Shown: one piece after another, positions 44,081 to 56,493 of the stretch
How the letters are laid out: each line of letters starts with the position of its first letter
How positions within the stretch are numbered: position 1 is the first letter of the stretch
Assembly: GCF_000225445.1 (NCBI RefSeq)
Contig: NC_017256.1
Coordinates: 124,001 to 188,000, forward strand
Length of the DNA: 64,000 nucleotides
Source: Buchnera aphidicola str. Ak (Acyrthosiphon kondoi)
GTDB lineage: Bacteria > Pseudomonadota > Gammaproteobacteria > Enterobacterales > Enterobacteriaceae
Direction: 5' to 3'
Position numbers and translations under genes: made by a program
Notes under the pieces: model-generated
Database searches by the model: none
The model's input: the letters and a program-made list of their open reading frames with translations, nothing else
What the model was told of the DNA's origin: nothing

Positions 44081-45408
44081 ATCAAATTTTACGAATTGAA
44101 GAAACACATCCCTTAACTTGGCGTTTAAGAGATGATAGAAAAACTATTTGGATTAAAGAATACTGTAATAAGAATGGTTATATAGCTTTGCAAAAAGCAT
44201 TAAAAGAAATGCTACCAGAAGATCTTGTTAATATAGTAAAAGAATCTGGCTTAAAAGGAAGAGGAGGAGCAGGATTTTCCACTGGCTTGAAATGGAGTTT
44301 AATGTCTCAAAATAAATCTGATACAATATGTTCTTACTTGGTATGCAATGCAGATGAAATGGAACCGGGCACCTATAAAGATAGACTTTTAATTGAAAAT
44401 ATTCCTCATCAATTAATTGAAGGAATAATATTATCAGCATACGCATTAAATGTTTCTCGTGCCTATATTTTTTTAAGAGGAGAATATGTTCAAGCTGAAT
44501 ATATTTTAAAGAAAGCTATACAGGAAGCGATAGATTTTGGCTATATTGGATTAAACATTTTAGGCAGTAACTTCAATTTTGAATTAGTTTTGCATACTGG
44601 AGCAGGACGCTACATTTGTGGTGAAGAAACTGCTTTAATTAATTCTTTAGAAGGTCGTAGAGCTAATCCTAGATCTAAACCACCATTTCCAGCAGTTTTT
44701 GGTTTATGGGGTAAGCCTACTTGCGTAAATAATGTTGAAACATTATCTAATGTTCCATGTATTATATTGAACGGTGCAGATTGGTATAAAAAATTATCTA
44801 AAAGTTCTGATACAGGCACTAAATTGATGGGTTTTTCAGGAAAAGTAAAAAATCCCGGTGTTTGGGAGTTGCCTTTTGGTGTTACCGCTCGTGAGATTTT
44901 AGAAGACTATGCTCATGGAATGAAGTCTGGATTTTCTTTAAAAGCTTGGCAACCAGGGGGAGCAGGAACTGATTTTTTAACTAATAAACATTTAGATCTT
45001 CCAATGGATTTTAATCATATTAAGCAAGCTGGTAGTCGTTTAGGAACTGCTCTTGCTATGGCCGTTGATGATAAGACTAATATGGTTTCTCTTGTATATA
45101 ATATAGAAAAATTTTTTTCTCGAGAATCATGTGGTTTGTGTACTCCATGTCGAGATGGATTACCATGGATTGTAAAAATTTTGAAAAGTTTAGAAAAAAA
45201 TCAAGGACAAAAAGATGACATAAAAAACCTAGAACAATTGTGTTCTCATTTAAGTCCAGGAAAAACATTTTGTGCTCACGCACCAGGAGCAATAGAACCT
45301 TTACAAAGTGCTATTAAATATTTTCGTTCTGAATTTGAAGCTGGAATTAGCATAAAAAGAATAGATTTAAATAAAAAATTTATTGGGATTCAATCTAATT
45401 GTATTTAG
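44077..45408 (+). CDS. nuoF: NADH-quinone oxidoreductase subunit F
   Basis: NuoF binds NADH and FMN, the entry point for electrons in complex I. The product is 443 residues (E. coli 445). [16 protein letters not shown] is the nucleotide-binding loop, [14 protein letters not shown] and [20 protein letters not shown] are family blocks, and the N3 cluster cysteines are in [11 protein letters not shown] with a further Cys in LCSH. It overlaps the nuoE stop by four bases. Confidence 0.97.
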   Translation: MNQILRIEETHPLTWRLRDDRKTIWIKEYCNKNGYIALQKALKEMLPEDLVNIVKESGLKGRGGAGFSTGLKWSLMSQNKSDTICSYLVCNADEMEPGTYKDRLLIENIPHQLIEGIILSAYALNVSRAYIFLRGEYVQAEYILKKAIQEAIDFGYIGLNILGSNFNFELVLHTGAGRYICGEETALINSLEGRRANPRSKPPFPAVFGLWGKPTCVNNVETLSNVPCIILNGADWYKKLSKSSDTGTKLMGFSGKVKNPGVWELPFGVTAREILEDYAHGMKSGFSLKAWQPGGAGTDFLTNKHLDLPMDFNHIKQAGSRLGTALAMAVDDKTNMVSLVYNIEKFFSRESCGLCTPCRDGLPWIVKILKSLEKNQGQKDDIKNLEQLCSHLSPGKTFCAHAPGAIEPLQSAIKYFRSEFEAGISIKRIDLNKKFIGIQSNCI

Positions 45409-45489
45409 TTAACCTATAGAAATGTTTATAGAAAACATTTATTTTGAAATAAATTTATCTAAAATAGAAGTTTTTGGAATTATTCTCTT

Positions 45490-48222
45490 ATGGCTAAAAT
45501 TTATATAGATAGTAAAATGTACAATGTTAATGAATCAGATAATTTATTACAAGCTTGTTTATCAGTAGGAATTGATATTCCTTACTTCTGTTGGCATCCT
45601 TTATTAGGAAGTTTAGGGGCATGTCGTCAATGTGCAGTCACACAATATAGTAGTTTTGAAGATTCTAAAGGTCGATTGATTATGTCTTGTATGACTCCGG
45701 TGACTAATGGAGCCATAATATCTATTAAAAGCACTGAATCAGAAGTCTTTAGAAGTGCTATTGTAGAACTTTTATTAACAAATCATCCACATGATTGTCC
45801 AGTATGTGAAGAAGGTGGTCATTGTCATTTACAAGATATGACTGTAATGACAAAACACAGTATACGGAAATATAGATTTCAAAAAAGAATACATAAAAAT
45901 CAATATTTAGGACCATTTATTAAACATGAAATGAACCGTTGTATTGCCTGCTATCGTTGTGTTCGGTACTATAATGACTATGCAGACGGTCTTGATTTTG
46001 GAGTCTATGGCTCTAATAACAGTATTTATTTTGGTCGCGTAGAAGATGGAATCTTAGAAAGTGAACATTCAGGTAATTTAATAGAATTATGTCCTACCGG
46101 CGTATTTACAGATAAAACTCATTCTAAAAAATATAATCGTAAATGGGACATGCAATACGCTCCAGGAATATGTCAGAATTGTAGCGTTGGATGCAATATT
46201 AGTATTGGAGAACGTTATGGTGAAATACGTCGAATAGAAAACAGATATCATGAAAATATAAATCACTATTTAATTTGTGATCTTGGTCGTTTTGGTTATT
46301 CACAGACTAGTTTACATCAGCGACCAAAACAACCTACATATATTAATAATAATAATTTAACTGTATTAAATTTTAATGAAGCTATCAAAATTGGAGTTGA
46401 TTTTTTTAAAAAATATAAACGTGTAATTGGAGTTGGTTCCGCTAGATCAAGTATAGAAAATAATTTTGCATTGCAAGAACTAGTAGGAAAAGAGAATTTT
46501 TCTAATGGAATGTCTAAAAAAGAGCAAGCATGTATTAAATTGATTTTAGAATGTTTAAAAAACAATGATATATATATTCCATCCTTAAAAGAAATTGAAA
46601 GTTATGATGTAATTTTAGTTCTTGGAGAAGATCTAACACAAACATCTGCTCGTGTTGCTTTAGCTGTACGTCAAGCAATTAAAAGAAGGGTTCAAGAAAT
46701 AACAAAACTACATGGAATACCAAAATGGAATGTTTCTTCTAATATTCACATTTCAGAAAAATTTAAAAATTCTTTATATATTATGCATACACATGAAAGT
46801 AAATTAGATAATATTTCTGAATGGTCTTATTTTGCTCCTATTCATAAACAAGTAGATTTAGCATCTGCTATTGCTTATAAATTAGATAAAAGTCTACCAA
46901 AAGTTTTAAATTTAAGTTCTGTATTAAAAGAAAAAGCATTATTGATTGCCAATCGGTTAATTTCATCTAAAAAAACATTGATTATTTCTGGTTCGCATTC
47001 TTTTAGCGATGCTATTATACAAGCATCTATAAACATAGCTAAAGCCATTAAAACGAATACCATTCATCACCATGTTGGTGCCACTTTTTTAACATCATCT
47101 TCTAATTCTTTAGGTGTAGAATTATTTGAAGGCATGTCTATAGAATGTGTGTTAGATGAATTTAAACAAAAAAAAGCAGATGCTATAATTTTTATGGAGT
47201 ACGATTTATATCGTGTTCTATCTGAAAATTACTGTAATCATTTCTTAAAAAATAAAGAAAATATAATTACTATAGATCATCAGTATACAGAGACTTACAA
47301 AAAATCTGCATTATCTTTACCTGCAACAAGTTTTACTGAAAGTTCTGGAACAGTAATAAATTTTGAAGGAAGAGCTCAGCGTTTTTTTCAAGTTTATGAT
47401 CCTAATTTTTATGATAAAAAAAATTGTCTTTTTGACAGTTGGAAGTGGTTACACTTTATTAAGTCAAAAATTGATAATACAAAAATATGTTGGTTCAATT
47501 TAGATGATATAATAAATGCTTATTCTAAAAAATATTCGTTTTTTGAAGAAATACCAAAAAAAGAACTGTATTCTACTTTTCGTATTCATGGTCAAAAAAT
47601 TGCTCGATCTCCTATTCGCTCTAGTGGACGAACATCTTTACGTGCTAATATTGATGTTCATGAACCTTGTCAACCTAAAGACAAAAACACTATGTTTGCA
47701 TTTTCTATGGAAGGATACAATCAACCTCATGCTTCTGTATCTCATATTCCTTTTGCTTGGTTTCCTGGTTGGAATTCGCCTCAAGCATGGAATAAATTTC
47801 AGATAGAAACAGGTAAAAATTTAATATCTGGTGATTCAGGAGTACATATTTTCAAAAAAAATAATAGTAAAAAAGATATTTATTCAAATTTAGTTGTTAA
47901 AAATTTTGTTAAAGAAAAATTCTGGAATGTAATTCCTTATTATCATCTTTTTGGAAATGAAGAATTAACTCAGTACTCTTCTACTATACAAGAAAACATT
48001 CCTTTAGAATATGCTTTAATTAGTCTATCAGACGGAATTAAATTAGGTTTGCGAAAAGATTCTATAGTAGAATTTAACTGTTTAAATAAAGATTATCGTT
48101 TAGCAATAAAATTATCTAAATATTTAAGTGAAAAACAAATAGGTTTACCTATTGGAAGACAAGGTTTTCCTGCTGCTCTTGTTGGTGAAAAAATTAAATT
48201 TTTACAGGAATTCATTAAATGA
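45490..48222 (+). CDS. nuoG: NADH-quinone oxidoreductase subunit G
   Basis: NuoG is the large peripheral iron-sulfur subunit. The product is 910 residues (E. coli 908). The N-terminal ferredoxin-like part has [17 protein letters not shown], then [15 protein letters not shown] for cluster N5, the [14 protein letters not shown] block, and [10 protein letters not shown], which is the extra cluster site of the E. coli-type NuoG. The rest is a molybdopterin-oxidoreductase-like domain without cofactor. It overlaps nuoH by four bases. Confidence 0.97.
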   Translation: MAKIYIDSKMYNVNESDNLLQACLSVGIDIPYFCWHPLLGSLGACRQCAVTQYSSFEDSKGRLIMSCMTPVTNGAIISIKSTESEVFRSAIVELLLTNHPHDCPVCEEGGHCHLQDMTVMTKHSIRKYRFQKRIHKNQYLGPFIKHEMNRCIACYRCVRYYNDYADGLDFGVYGSNNSIYFGRVEDGILESEHSGNLIELCPTGVFTDKTHSKKYNRKWDMQYAPGICQNCSVGCNISIGERYGEIRRIENRYHENINHYLICDLGRFGYSQTSLHQRPKQPTYINNNNLTVLNFNEAIKIGVDFFKKYKRVIGVGSARSSIENNFALQELVGKENFSNGMSKKEQACIKLILECLKNNDIYIPSLKEIESYDVILVLGEDLTQTSARVALAVRQAIKRRVQEITKLHGIPKWNVSSNIHISEKFKNSLYIMHTHESKLDNISEWSYFAPIHKQVDLASAIAYKLDKSLPKVLNLSSVLKEKALLIANRLISSKKTLIISGSHSFSDAIIQASINIAKAIKTNTIHHHVGATFLTSSSNSLGVELFEGMSIECVLDEFKQKKADAIIFMEYDLYRVLSENYCNHFLKNKENIITIDHQYTETYKKSALSLPATSFTESSGTVINFEGRAQRFFQVYDPNFYDKKNCLFDSWKWLHFIKSKIDNTKICWFNLDDIINAYSKKYSFFEEIPKKELYSTFRIHGQKIARSPIRSSGRTSLRANIDVHEPCQPKDKNTMFAFSMEGYNQPHASVSHIPFAWFPGWNSPQAWNKFQIETGKNLISGDSGVHIFKKNNSKKDIYSNLVVKNFVKEKFWNVIPYYHLFGNEELTQYSSTIQENIPLEYALISLSDGIKLGLRKDSIVEFNCLNKDYRLAIKLSKYLSEKQIGLPIGRQGFPAALVGEKIKFLQEFIK

Positions 48223-49196
48223 TTTCGTTAGAAACAAATGCAATTAAAATAATTTTTTGTTTTTTAAAAGTTATTTTTATTTTAATTTTAACAGTATTTT
48301 CTGGGGCTATGTTAAGTGTTATTGAACGAAGATTATTAGCCCTCTTTCAAAATAGACATGGACCCAATCGAGTTGGTTGGATGGGAAGTTTGCAATTATG
48401 TGCTGATATGATTAAAATTTTATTTAAAGAAGATTGGATTCCTCCTTTTAGTAGAAAATTTATTTTTATTTTATCACCAGTAATAGCTTTTACTTCTTTA
48501 TTATGTGTCATTCCTATTATTCCTTTTACCTCTGATTTCGTTATTATTGATTTAAATATAGGAATTTTGTTTTTTTTAATGATGGCTAGTTTATCTGTTT
48601 ATTCCATATTATTTGCTGGTTGGTCTAGTAATAATAAGTATGCATTATTGGGAGCAATGCGTGCGTGTGTTCAAACGTTAAGTTATGAAGTATTTTTAGG
48701 TTTGTCATTGATGGGTGTAGTAGCTCAGTCAGGATCTTTTAAAATATCTGATATTGTAAATAGTCAAAAGGATATTTGGAATATTTTTCCACAGTTTTTT
48801 GGCTTTTTAACTTTTTTTGTAGCAGGTTTAGCCGTTTGTCATCGACATCCTTTTGATCAACCTGAATCTGAACAAGAATTAGCTGATGGTTATCACATTG
48901 AATATTCAGGAATGAAATTTGGTTTATTTTTTATTGGTGAATATATTTCTATTATTACAATTTCATTATTAATAGCAACTATTTTTTTTGGTGGTTGGTT
49001 TGGTCCTTGGATTCCTAGTTTTTTTTGGCTTTTTTTAAAAACTATTTTTTTTATTTTTATTTTCATTTTAATTCGAGCATCATTACCAAGACCGCGATAT
49101 GATCAAGTGTTGTTTTTTGGATGGAAATTTTGTTTGCCGTTAACATTATTAAATTTATTTTTAACTGCTTTTTTTGTCTTGTTAAAAGTTTTATAA
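48219..49196 (+). CDS. nuoH: NADH-quinone oxidoreductase subunit H
   Basis: NuoH is the membrane subunit that forms the quinone chamber together with NuoB and NuoD. It has 325 residues, equal to E. coli, with about eight hydrophobic spans. [20 protein letters not shown] and [20 protein letters not shown] are the hallmark loops, with a row of conserved acidic residues. [18 protein letters not shown] lies near the C-terminus. Confidence 0.97.
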   Translation: MISLETNAIKIIFCFLKVIFILILTVFSGAMLSVIERRLLALFQNRHGPNRVGWMGSLQLCADMIKILFKEDWIPPFSRKFIFILSPVIAFTSLLCVIPIIPFTSDFVIIDLNIGILFFLMMASLSVYSILFAGWSSNNKYALLGAMRACVQTLSYEVFLGLSLMGVVAQSGSFKISDIVNSQKDIWNIFPQFFGFLTFFVAGLAVCHRHPFDQPESEQELADGYHIEYSGMKFGLFFIGEYISIITISLLIATIFFGGWFGPWIPSFFWLFLKTIFFIFIFILIRASLPRPRYDQVLFFGWKFCLPLTLLNLFLTAFFVLLKVL

Positions 49197-49211
49197 GAGA
49201 TTTTTTTATTT

Positions 49212-49754
49212 ATGATATTAAAAAATATTATTGTTGGATTATTTACGCAAATAAGAACTATTTTAATGATTGGCGTAAATATTTTCTCTAAATCTGAAAC
49301 TAAATTATATCCAGAAGAAAAAGTCCATCTTGCTCCTCGTTATCGAGGACGTATTATTTTGACTCGTAATATAGATGGACAAGAACGTTGTGTTGCCTGT
49401 AATCTATGTGCTGCAGTTTGTCCTGTTGATTGTATTTCTTTGCAAAAATCCGAAAAAGTTAGTGGTCGTTGGTATCCAGAGTTTTTTAGGATCAATTTTT
49501 CTCGTTGTATATTTTGTGGTTTATGTGAAGAGGCATGTCCTACAGCTGCAATACAATTAATACCTGATTTTGAATTATCTGATTTTAAAAGAAAAGATTT
49601 AGTATATGAAAAAACGGATTTATTAATTTCAGGTCCAGGCAAATATCCAGAGTATGATTTCTATGATTTTTCTGGTGTAGCCGTGAAAGAAAAAAGAATA
49701 GGTAATTTAAATGTTAATGCCAAGCCTATTAATGTAAAAGATTTATTGCCATAA
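49212..49754 (+). CDS. nuoI: NADH-quinone oxidoreductase subunit I
   Basis: NuoI carries two 4Fe-4S clusters (N6a, N6b) between NuoG and NuoB. It has 180 residues, equal to E. coli. The two ferredoxin motifs [15 protein letters not shown] and [15 protein letters not shown] are complete, and an N-terminal amphipathic helix anchors it to the membrane arm. nuoJ follows after ten bases with AAGGAGA before its start. Confidence 0.98.
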   Translation: MILKNIIVGLFTQIRTILMIGVNIFSKSETKLYPEEKVHLAPRYRGRIILTRNIDGQERCVACNLCAAVCPVDCISLQKSEKVSGRWYPEFFRINFSRCIFCGLCEEACPTAAIQLIPDFELSDFKRKDLVYEKTDLLISGPGKYPEYDFYDFSGVAVKEKRIGNLNVNAKPINVKDLLP

Positions 49755-49764
49755 GGAGATTTTT

Positions 49765-50274
49765 ATGGAATTTGTTTTTTATATATGTTCTTTTGTAGCA
49801 GTAATATCTACTTTTTTTGTAATTATTCAAAAAAATGCAGTATATTCTCTGCTGTACTTGATAATTTCTCTTTTATCAATATCTGGTGTTTTTTTTTCTC
49901 TTGGAGCTTTTTTTGCTGGTTCTTTAGAGGTTATTATTTACGCTGGAGCTATTATTGTTTTGTTTGTCTTTGTTATCATGATGCTTAATACTAGTAATGA
50001 ATACGATCTGAAAGAAGAAAATTATTTAAAGCCTTCTTTTTGGATTGGACCTAGTATTTTATCATTAATATTACTTTCGTCTATGATTTATGCTACATTT
50101 TTTTTAAAAGATAAAACAATACGTGGATTATTAATTGATTCAAAAATGGTGGGTGTAAATTTATTTGGTCCTTATGTACTCTTAGTTGAATTATCTTCCA
50201 TTCTTTTACTATCTGCATTGATTGTTGTTTTTCATATTGGAACAGAAAAAAATTATAAAAATAGATCTTTATAG
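49765..50274 (+). CDS. nuoJ: NADH-quinone oxidoreductase subunit J
   Basis: A membrane subunit with five hydrophobic spans. The product is 169 residues (E. coli 184), slightly short at the C-terminus. The conserved third span GSLEVIIYAGAIIVLFVFVI is intact and contains the pi-bulge region of the family. AAGGAG precedes the ATG. Confidence 0.96.
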   Translation: MEFVFYICSFVAVISTFFVIIQKNAVYSLLYLIISLLSISGVFFSLGAFFAGSLEVIIYAGAIIVLFVFVIMMLNTSNEYDLKEENYLKPSFWIGPSILSLILLSSMIYATFFLKDKTIRGLLIDSKMVGVNLFGPYVLLVELSSILLLSALIVVFHIGTEKNYKNRSL

Positions 50275-50304
50275 TCAATTAATGTTCATTAAGGATAATA
50301 ATTC

Positions 50305-50607
50305 ATGATTTCTTTATTTCACGGGTTATTTCTATCATTAATATTATTTATGCTAGGTTTAACATCTTTAATTGTTCGACGTAATATATTATTTATATTA
50401 ATTAGTTTAGAAATAATGATGAATGCTGCTGGATTAGCGTTAATAGTAGTTGGTAGCTACTGGCATCAAGCAGATGGTCAAATAATGTATATATTTGCTA
50501 TTACTTTAGCTGCATCAGAAGCTAGTATAGCTTTAGCATTATTACTTCAACTTTATAGACGTAAGAAAACATTAAACATTGATGTTTTAAGTGAGATGAA
50601 TAGATGA
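50305..50607 (+). CDS. nuoK: NADH-quinone oxidoreductase subunit K
   Basis: An Mrp-type membrane subunit with three spans. It has 100 residues, equal to E. coli. The two proton-path glutamates are present, in [17 protein letters not shown] (about residue 36) and in [19 protein letters not shown] (about residue 72). It overlaps nuoL by four bases (ATGA). Confidence 0.97.
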   Translation: MISLFHGLFLSLILFMLGLTSLIVRRNILFILISLEIMMNAAGLALIVVGSYWHQADGQIMYIFAITLAASEASIALALLLQLYRRKKTLNIDVLSEMNR

Positions 50608-52454
50608 ATATTATTTTTCTCATAACTTTTTTTCCATTAATTGGGTTTTTATTTTTATCTTCTATGCAAGGTGTTATTTCTAGAAAAAATACATCAAGAA
50701 TCGGTATATTTTCTATATTTGCATCATTTTTTATAACTTGTTTTTATGGTATTAGTATCATTAAAAATAATGATCAAGTTTTTACTCAAATATTGTGGAA
50801 ATGGTTATCTATTAATGTATTAAGAATTAATTTTGGTTTTATTTTAGATGGATTATCTTTAAGTATGTTGTTTGTAATTACAGGTGTTGGGTTATTGATA
50901 CATATTTTTTCTTCTTGGTATATGAGACATAAAGAGGGTTATTCACGTTTTTTTGCATATACTAATTTGTTTGTAGCAAGTATGTCAGTTTTAGTACTTG
51001 CCGATAATTTTTTATTCATGTATTTAGGATGGGAAGGAGTTAGTGTATGTTCTTATTTGCTCATTGGTTTTTATTATACTGAATTTAATAATAATCGTTG
51101 TGCTTTTAAAGCTTTTATTTTAACTCGAATTTCTGATGTTTTTTTAATGATTGCAATATTTTTAATATATAGAGAATATAATACTTTTGATTTTCAACAA
51201 ATTAAATTGTTATCAAATCTTTTAAATACAGGAAATATTTATGACCTGAATGTTATTACGTTATGTTTATTATTAGGCGTAGTTGGAAAATCAGCACAGT
51301 TGCCTTTACAAAATTGGTTGTCTGATGCAATGGTTGGTCCAAGTCCTGTTTCAGCTTTAATACATGCAGCTACTATGGTAACAGCCGGTGTGTATTTAAT
51401 TGCACGAACACATTTTTTATTTTTATTAACTCCTGATATATTATATCTTGTAGGACTGATTGGTATATTAACAATATTAATTTCTAGTTTTTCTGCTCTA
51501 GTTCAAAATGATATAAAACGTATTTTAGCTTATTCTACGATGAGTCAGATAGGATATATGTTTTTAGCTTTAGGAGTTAAAGCGTGGAGTGCAGCAATTA
51601 TGCATTTAATTACGCATGCGTTTTTTAAAGCATTATTATTTTTATCTGCAGGATCATTGATCCTATCATGTAAAAATGAAAAAAATATATTTAAAATGGG
51701 TGGTTTACGTAAACAATTACCTTTTTTATATATTAATTTCATAGTAGGAGGTTTATCTTTAATTTCTTTTCCTTTAGTTACAGCTGGATTTTATAGTAAG
51801 GGCAATATTTTATTTAGTGTTTTACATAGTGGTTATATTAATTTTTTTTTAGTTGCTTTATTTTGTTCTTTTTTAACAGCACTTTATACATTCAGAATGA
51901 TTTTTATTATTTTTCACGGAAAAAATATTCATAAAGTTACTTCATCTAATAGATTAGGACATAATATTCCATTATTTATTCTTTTATTATTTTCTACTGT
52001 ATTTGGTTCATATCTATCACCACCATTATTAGAAGTATTTCCTTTGTCTAATTTATTAACAGATGATAAATTCGTATTTGAAATAATATGCAGTGTATTA
52101 TCTATATCAGGAATATTTTTATCTTATTATTTTTGGATTAAAAATACATATTGGCTTAATAAAATTTTTGAATTTAAATTTATAAGACATATATATTATT
52201 TTTTATTAAAAGGATGGGGTTTTGATTGGTTTTATAAAACATTTTTCATAAATTTTTATTTGCGTGTATCTAAAATGTTATCTTGTGATCCATTAAATAA
52301 AATTATTAATTATTTTTTTAAAATCATTCAGATATGTAATTTTTATTTATTAAAAACAAGTAGTGGTTATATAAGATGGTATGCAACTTCAATCATATTA
52401 GGTATCAATTTAATATTTATATTAATTTTATTTTATTGGTTCAATTTAAAATAG
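50604..52454 (+). CDS. nuoL: NADH-quinone oxidoreductase subunit L
   Basis: The distal antiporter-like proton-pumping subunit, with the long lateral helix at the C-terminus. The product is 616 residues (E. coli 613). The key glutamate is in [19 protein letters not shown], and the lysine-bearing [17 protein letters not shown] and [15 protein letters not shown] blocks are intact. The C-terminal third is less conserved and richer in Lys, Phe and Ile. Confidence 0.97.
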   Translation: MNIIFLITFFPLIGFLFLSSMQGVISRKNTSRIGIFSIFASFFITCFYGISIIKNNDQVFTQILWKWLSINVLRINFGFILDGLSLSMLFVITGVGLLIHIFSSWYMRHKEGYSRFFAYTNLFVASMSVLVLADNFLFMYLGWEGVSVCSYLLIGFYYTEFNNNRCAFKAFILTRISDVFLMIAIFLIYREYNTFDFQQIKLLSNLLNTGNIYDLNVITLCLLLGVVGKSAQLPLQNWLSDAMVGPSPVSALIHAATMVTAGVYLIARTHFLFLLTPDILYLVGLIGILTILISSFSALVQNDIKRILAYSTMSQIGYMFLALGVKAWSAAIMHLITHAFFKALLFLSAGSLILSCKNEKNIFKMGGLRKQLPFLYINFIVGGLSLISFPLVTAGFYSKGNILFSVLHSGYINFFLVALFCSFLTALYTFRMIFIIFHGKNIHKVTSSNRLGHNIPLFILLLFSTVFGSYLSPPLLEVFPLSNLLTDDKFVFEIICSVLSISGIFLSYYFWIKNTYWLNKIFEFKFIRHIYYFLLKGWGFDWFYKTFFINFYLRVSKMLSCDPLNKIINYFFKIIQICNFYLLKTSSGYIRWYATSIILGINLIFILILFYWFNLK

Positions 52455-52544
52455 TTTTTTTATTAATAAGTTTATATTGTTATAAAAACAAAAAACAATT
52501 CCATTGATTAAATAGTCATAGTGAATAATAGGGATATAGATGTA

Positions 52545-54047
52545 ATGTTACTTTCTTTGTTAATTATCATTCCGTTTTTTAGTGGTTTTTTTTCTTTTTT
52601 TTCTTATAGATTTCATAAAAATTTTCCTCGTTGGATCGCATTATTAGGAATAATTTTAATATTATTAGTTATCATTCAAATATTTTATCAAGAAAACTAT
52701 CATTTTTTTCAAATCAAAGAGTATCCTCATTTAGATTGTCAATTAATTATACCTTGGATATCAAGATTTGGTATTGAGTTTAATATTGCGATTGATGGCT
52801 TCTCTATTATAATGCTCATTTTTTCTGCTTTATTATCTATAATAGCAGTTTTATGTTCATGGAATGAAATTAAAAAAAATCAAGGTTTCTTTTATTTAAA
52901 TTTTATGTTTGTTTTAACTGGTATTATTGGTGTTTTTATTGCTTTTGATCTTTTTTTATTTTTTTGTTTTTGGGAAATTATGTTGTTTCCAATGTATTTT
53001 TTGATTGCATTATGGAGTGATCAAACTGAAAGTAATAAAAATTATCTTGCTGCTAATAAATTTTTTTTATATGGACAAACTTCTGGTTTAATATTGTTGT
53101 CATCTATTTTATTATTAGTTTTTAGTCATTATCAAGATACAAATGTATTAACTTTTAATTATAATTTATTGATTAATGCACCAATTAATAGATATATAGA
53201 ATATATAGTCATGATAGGTTTTTTCTTGTCATTTGCTATAAAAATGCCTGTAGTTCCATTTCATGGATGGTTACCAGATGTACATTCTCAATCGGTTTCT
53301 TGTGGTACAGTAGAAATTATTGGTGTTTTATTAAAAACTGCCCCTTATGCTCTTTTAAGGTATAATTTAGTTTTATTTCCTTTTTCAACAGGAAAGTTTT
53401 CTTTTTTTGCAATGTTTTTAGGTCTTTTTACTATATTTTATGCATCTTGGCTTGCTTTTTCACAAACAAATATTAAACGATTGATTGCTTATTCTTCTAT
53501 TTCGCATATGGGTTTAATTTTAATAGCTATTTATAGTAATAGTGAAATAGCACTGCAAGGAGTAGTCATTCAAATATTGTCTAATAGTTTAACTACTGCC
53601 GCTTTATGTATTTTGTCTGGTCAACTTTATAAACGTTTTAAAACTCAAGATATCAATGATATGGGGGGTTTATGGCACTGTATTTATTGGATTCCAGGAT
53701 TTTCTTTATTTTTTTCTCTTGCGAATTTAGGAATTCCTGGAACAGGAAATTTTGTTGGTGAGTTTTTAATTTTATCTGGTATATTCCAAGTTTTTCCATT
53801 GATATCTATATTAGCAACAATAGGAATTATTTTTTCGTCTATTTATTCTTTAAATATGATGCAAAAAATTTTTTATGGTCCATGTAAGAGAAAATTTTCT
53901 ATTTTTTTTGTAAATAAACAAGAATTATGGACAATAATAGTATTAATTTTAATGTTAATTTTTTTAGGTTTAAATCCACAAAAAATTATAGATATTTCAT
54001 ATAATTCTATACATAATATTCAAAAAGAATTGAATAATTCTACTTAA
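52545..54047 (+). CDS. nuoM: NADH-quinone oxidoreductase subunit M
   Basis: The middle antiporter-like proton-pumping subunit. From ATG 52545 the product is 500 residues (E. coli 509), beginning MLLSLLIIIPFF like E. coli MLLPWLILIPFI. A GTG at 52521 in the same frame would add eight polar residues and is less likely. FWEIMLFPMYFLIALW has the conserved glutamate and KMPVVPFHGWLPDVHSQS the lysine. In the latter block E. coli reads AHSQAPTAGSVDLAG, whereas here it is VHSQSVSCGTVEIIG, a mild drift. Confidence 0.96.
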   Translation: MLLSLLIIIPFFSGFFSFFSYRFHKNFPRWIALLGIILILLVIIQIFYQENYHFFQIKEYPHLDCQLIIPWISRFGIEFNIAIDGFSIIMLIFSALLSIIAVLCSWNEIKKNQGFFYLNFMFVLTGIIGVFIAFDLFLFFCFWEIMLFPMYFLIALWSDQTESNKNYLAANKFFLYGQTSGLILLSSILLLVFSHYQDTNVLTFNYNLLINAPINRYIEYIVMIGFFLSFAIKMPVVPFHGWLPDVHSQSVSCGTVEIIGVLLKTAPYALLRYNLVLFPFSTGKFSFFAMFLGLFTIFYASWLAFSQTNIKRLIAYSSISHMGLILIAIYSNSEIALQGVVIQILSNSLTTAALCILSGQLYKRFKTQDINDMGGLWHCIYWIPGFSLFFSLANLGIPGTGNFVGEFLILSGIFQVFPLISILATIGIIFSSIYSLNMMQKIFYGPCKRKFSIFFVNKQELWTIIVLILMLIFLGLNPQKIIDISYNSIHNIQKELNNST

Positions 54048-54067
54048 AGATAAGGTTGTAATTAGTA

Positions 54068-55528
54068 ATGATAATAAATTTACAACAATTAACAGCGATG
54101 CTACCTTTGTTGATTATAATATTCACTGCAGTGACAGTCATATTATCTATTTCTTATAATCGAAATCACTTTTTTATTGCAGTGTTTAGTATACTAGGTT
54201 TTATGTCTACGTTTTGTTCACTATATTTATTAACTAAGATCATTCCTTTAGATATAACTGTTTTATTTCATATTGATGGTTATTCTATTTTATATATTGG
54301 AATGATTGTGATTTCTAGTATCTGTACATGTGTTTTTGCATATCCATGGTTGCTTAAATATCCATTCAATAAAGAAGAATTCTATTTATTACTAATAATT
54401 TCAAATCTGGGAGCTATGTCATTAATTATATCTAATCATATGGCATCATTTTTTATTAATATTGAACTATTATCTTTACCGATGTTTGGTTTAATTGCTT
54501 ATTCTAGTTACCAAAAACATTCTTTAGAAGCATCGTTTAAATATATTATTTTATCAGGTATTTCATCTAGTTTTTTATTATTAGGCATTGCATGGATTTA
54601 TGCTATTTCTGGTAATCTTGATTTTTTATCTGTATATGACATATTTAAAATTGCATCTAAAAATGAAATGTTAGTTATACTATTTGGAATTAGCATGGTG
54701 CTTTTATCATTATTTTTTAAATTATCTATTGTGCCATTTCATTTATGGACTCCTGATATTTATCAAGGAACACCTGCTTCAGTGTTATCTTTTTTCTCAA
54801 CAACCGGTAAAATTGCTATTTTTAGTGTATTATTGCATTTTTTATCACATATTTCCGATGTAGATAATAAAATATTGTATTTTATATTATCATTAATTAC
54901 TATTTTTTCTATATTATTCGGTAATTTAATGGCTCTTTTCCAAGAAAATATTAAAAGACTTTTTGGATATGCATCAATATCTCAAATAGGGTATCTTTTA
55001 ATAGTATTTTTAGGATCAAATAAAAATTATTTATTTTCTTTAGAAACTAGTGCGGTATATTTATATAGTTATTTATTCAGTAATATAGCATGTTTCGGTA
55101 TTATTAATCTAATTTCTAATTCACATAAAAAAAATAATGCTAATGCAATACATTCATATCAAGGATTATTTTGGTCACAGCCACTTTTATCTGGTTTGTT
55201 TACTTTAGTCTTGCTTTCTTTAGCAGGTATTCCAATGACTTTAGGATTTATTGGGAAATTCTATATATTATCAATAATTATGAAAGAGCATCTATGGATA
55301 ATAGGTTTTTCTTTCCTTATTGGCACTTTATTAGGTTTGTATTGTTATTTAAGAATTATTTTAAATTTATATCTAAATCCGCCGAAATTGTTAAAAAACG
55401 ATTTAAATATATCTAGAAATTGGTTTTATACCCCTTCCGGAATAGTAATATGTATTTTGGGAATGATATTATTAATATTAGGTATATATCCAAATCCATT
55501 GATTAGTTTAGTTAAATTAGCCATATAA
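54068..55528 (+). CDS. nuoN: NADH-quinone oxidoreductase subunit N
   Basis: The third antiporter-like proton-pumping subunit. The product is 486 residues (E. coli 485). The conserved glutamate is in NIELLSLPMFGLIAY, and the SIVPFHLWTPDIYQGTPASV block and LFGYASISQIGYLL are intact. It is the last gene of the operon, and a decayed Alx/TerC gene follows. Confidence 0.97.
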   Translation: MIINLQQLTAMLPLLIIIFTAVTVILSISYNRNHFFIAVFSILGFMSTFCSLYLLTKIIPLDITVLFHIDGYSILYIGMIVISSICTCVFAYPWLLKYPFNKEEFYLLLIISNLGAMSLIISNHMASFFINIELLSLPMFGLIAYSSYQKHSLEASFKYIILSGISSSFLLLGIAWIYAISGNLDFLSVYDIFKIASKNEMLVILFGISMVLLSLFFKLSIVPFHLWTPDIYQGTPASVLSFFSTTGKIAIFSVLLHFLSHISDVDNKILYFILSLITIFSILFGNLMALFQENIKRLFGYASISQIGYLLIVFLGSNKNYLFSLETSAVYLYSYLFSNIACFGIINLISNSHKKNNANAIHSYQGLFWSQPLLSGLFTLVLLSLAGIPMTLGFIGKFYILSIIMKEHLWIIGFSFLIGTLLGLYCYLRIILNLYLNPPKLLKNDLNISRNWFYTPSGIVICILGMILLILGIYPNPLISLVKLAI

Positions 55529-55577
55529 TATTAGCTTTTAAAATATATCTAGTATAATATTATATAAATTTTTTTAT

Positions 55578-56400
55578 ATGTCGTTACTTTAGAATACTTT
55601 TTTTTCTTGATTTTAATAATTTCTATTATAGATAATTATATTTGTAAGAAAAAAAATAAAAAATATTTAAAATATTCTTTTATTTATAATTTTTATTGGT
55701 TTTTTTATCGTTGTTATTTTTTTTTATTTTTTGATATGTATTTTTTAAAAATAAAAATAGTTCAATTTCTGATTCGAATATTATATTATTTTATACTAAT
55801 TATTTATTAGAAATATTACTCTGCCAATAAATAGATGATATTTTTATATAGTTTTTTATTTTACGATCTTTTAAAATACAAATAAATTTTCAAAAAAAAA
55901 GTATTATCTTATGGTATATAGGCACTGTGACATTTCGTTCTATAACAATTTTTTATGTGAAGATATTTTTTTTAAGTAGCACTAGTTATTGTATTTATTT
56001 CGTTTGTTATTCGTATTAAAAAACTTGAAATTTATTTATTTATTTTAAATAAAACCGATTTAATTAAAAAAATATTTGAATACCTTGAATTTCTAATTTC
56101 TTGAGGATTAGTAAAGATGTTAATAATAAAAAATTTATTGTTATAAATGAAAAATTTTGTATAACTCTTTTGTTATTATCTTTAATTACAATAGAGTTAA
56201 CTGATATTATATTTGAAGTAGATAGTGTTCCTGCTATTTTTTCTATAAATAATGATTTTTTATTATATTTTCTTATAATATTTTATCTATACTAAGTTTA
56301 AGATCAATGTATTTTTTTTATCTAGTATTATAGAGAAAATTTCTATGATTAAATAATAAATTATCAATTTTTTAAATATTTATTAGATTAAAAATGATTT
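55578..56400 (+). pseudogene. alx: TerC/Alx-family membrane protein remnant
   Basis: This explains the 930-base gap after nuoN. Pieces in several frames line up in order with E. coli Alx (YgjT), a TerC-family inner-membrane protein. A piece near 55790-55830 reads FYTNYLLEILL (Alx FLTGYLIEKSL), followed by IDDIFI (VDNVFV). Near 55890 come QKKVLSYGI (QRRVLVYGV) and then FRSITIF (LRTIMIF). Around 56185-56241 IELTDIIFEVDSVPAIF matches VELSDVIFAVDSIPAIF, the family hallmark. Near 56310 LRSMYFF matches LRAMYFL and is followed by a match to AERFSMLK. Many stops and frameshifts interrupt it. The start (ATG 55578) and end are approximate. Confidence 0.85.
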
Positions 56401-56493
56401 TCAAAAACTTCTTTTTTTATTACAATATTTATTACTTTTTTGCATTAAAAACTTTAAATGTTATTTTATAATATAAAAAATAATAAGAGTAAC

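Noticed and set aside
55607..55810. Open frame of 67 codons after nuoN as a new small membrane gene
   Set aside because: It and the frame at 56101-56295 are residual pieces of one TerC/Alx pseudogene whose other parts line up in order.
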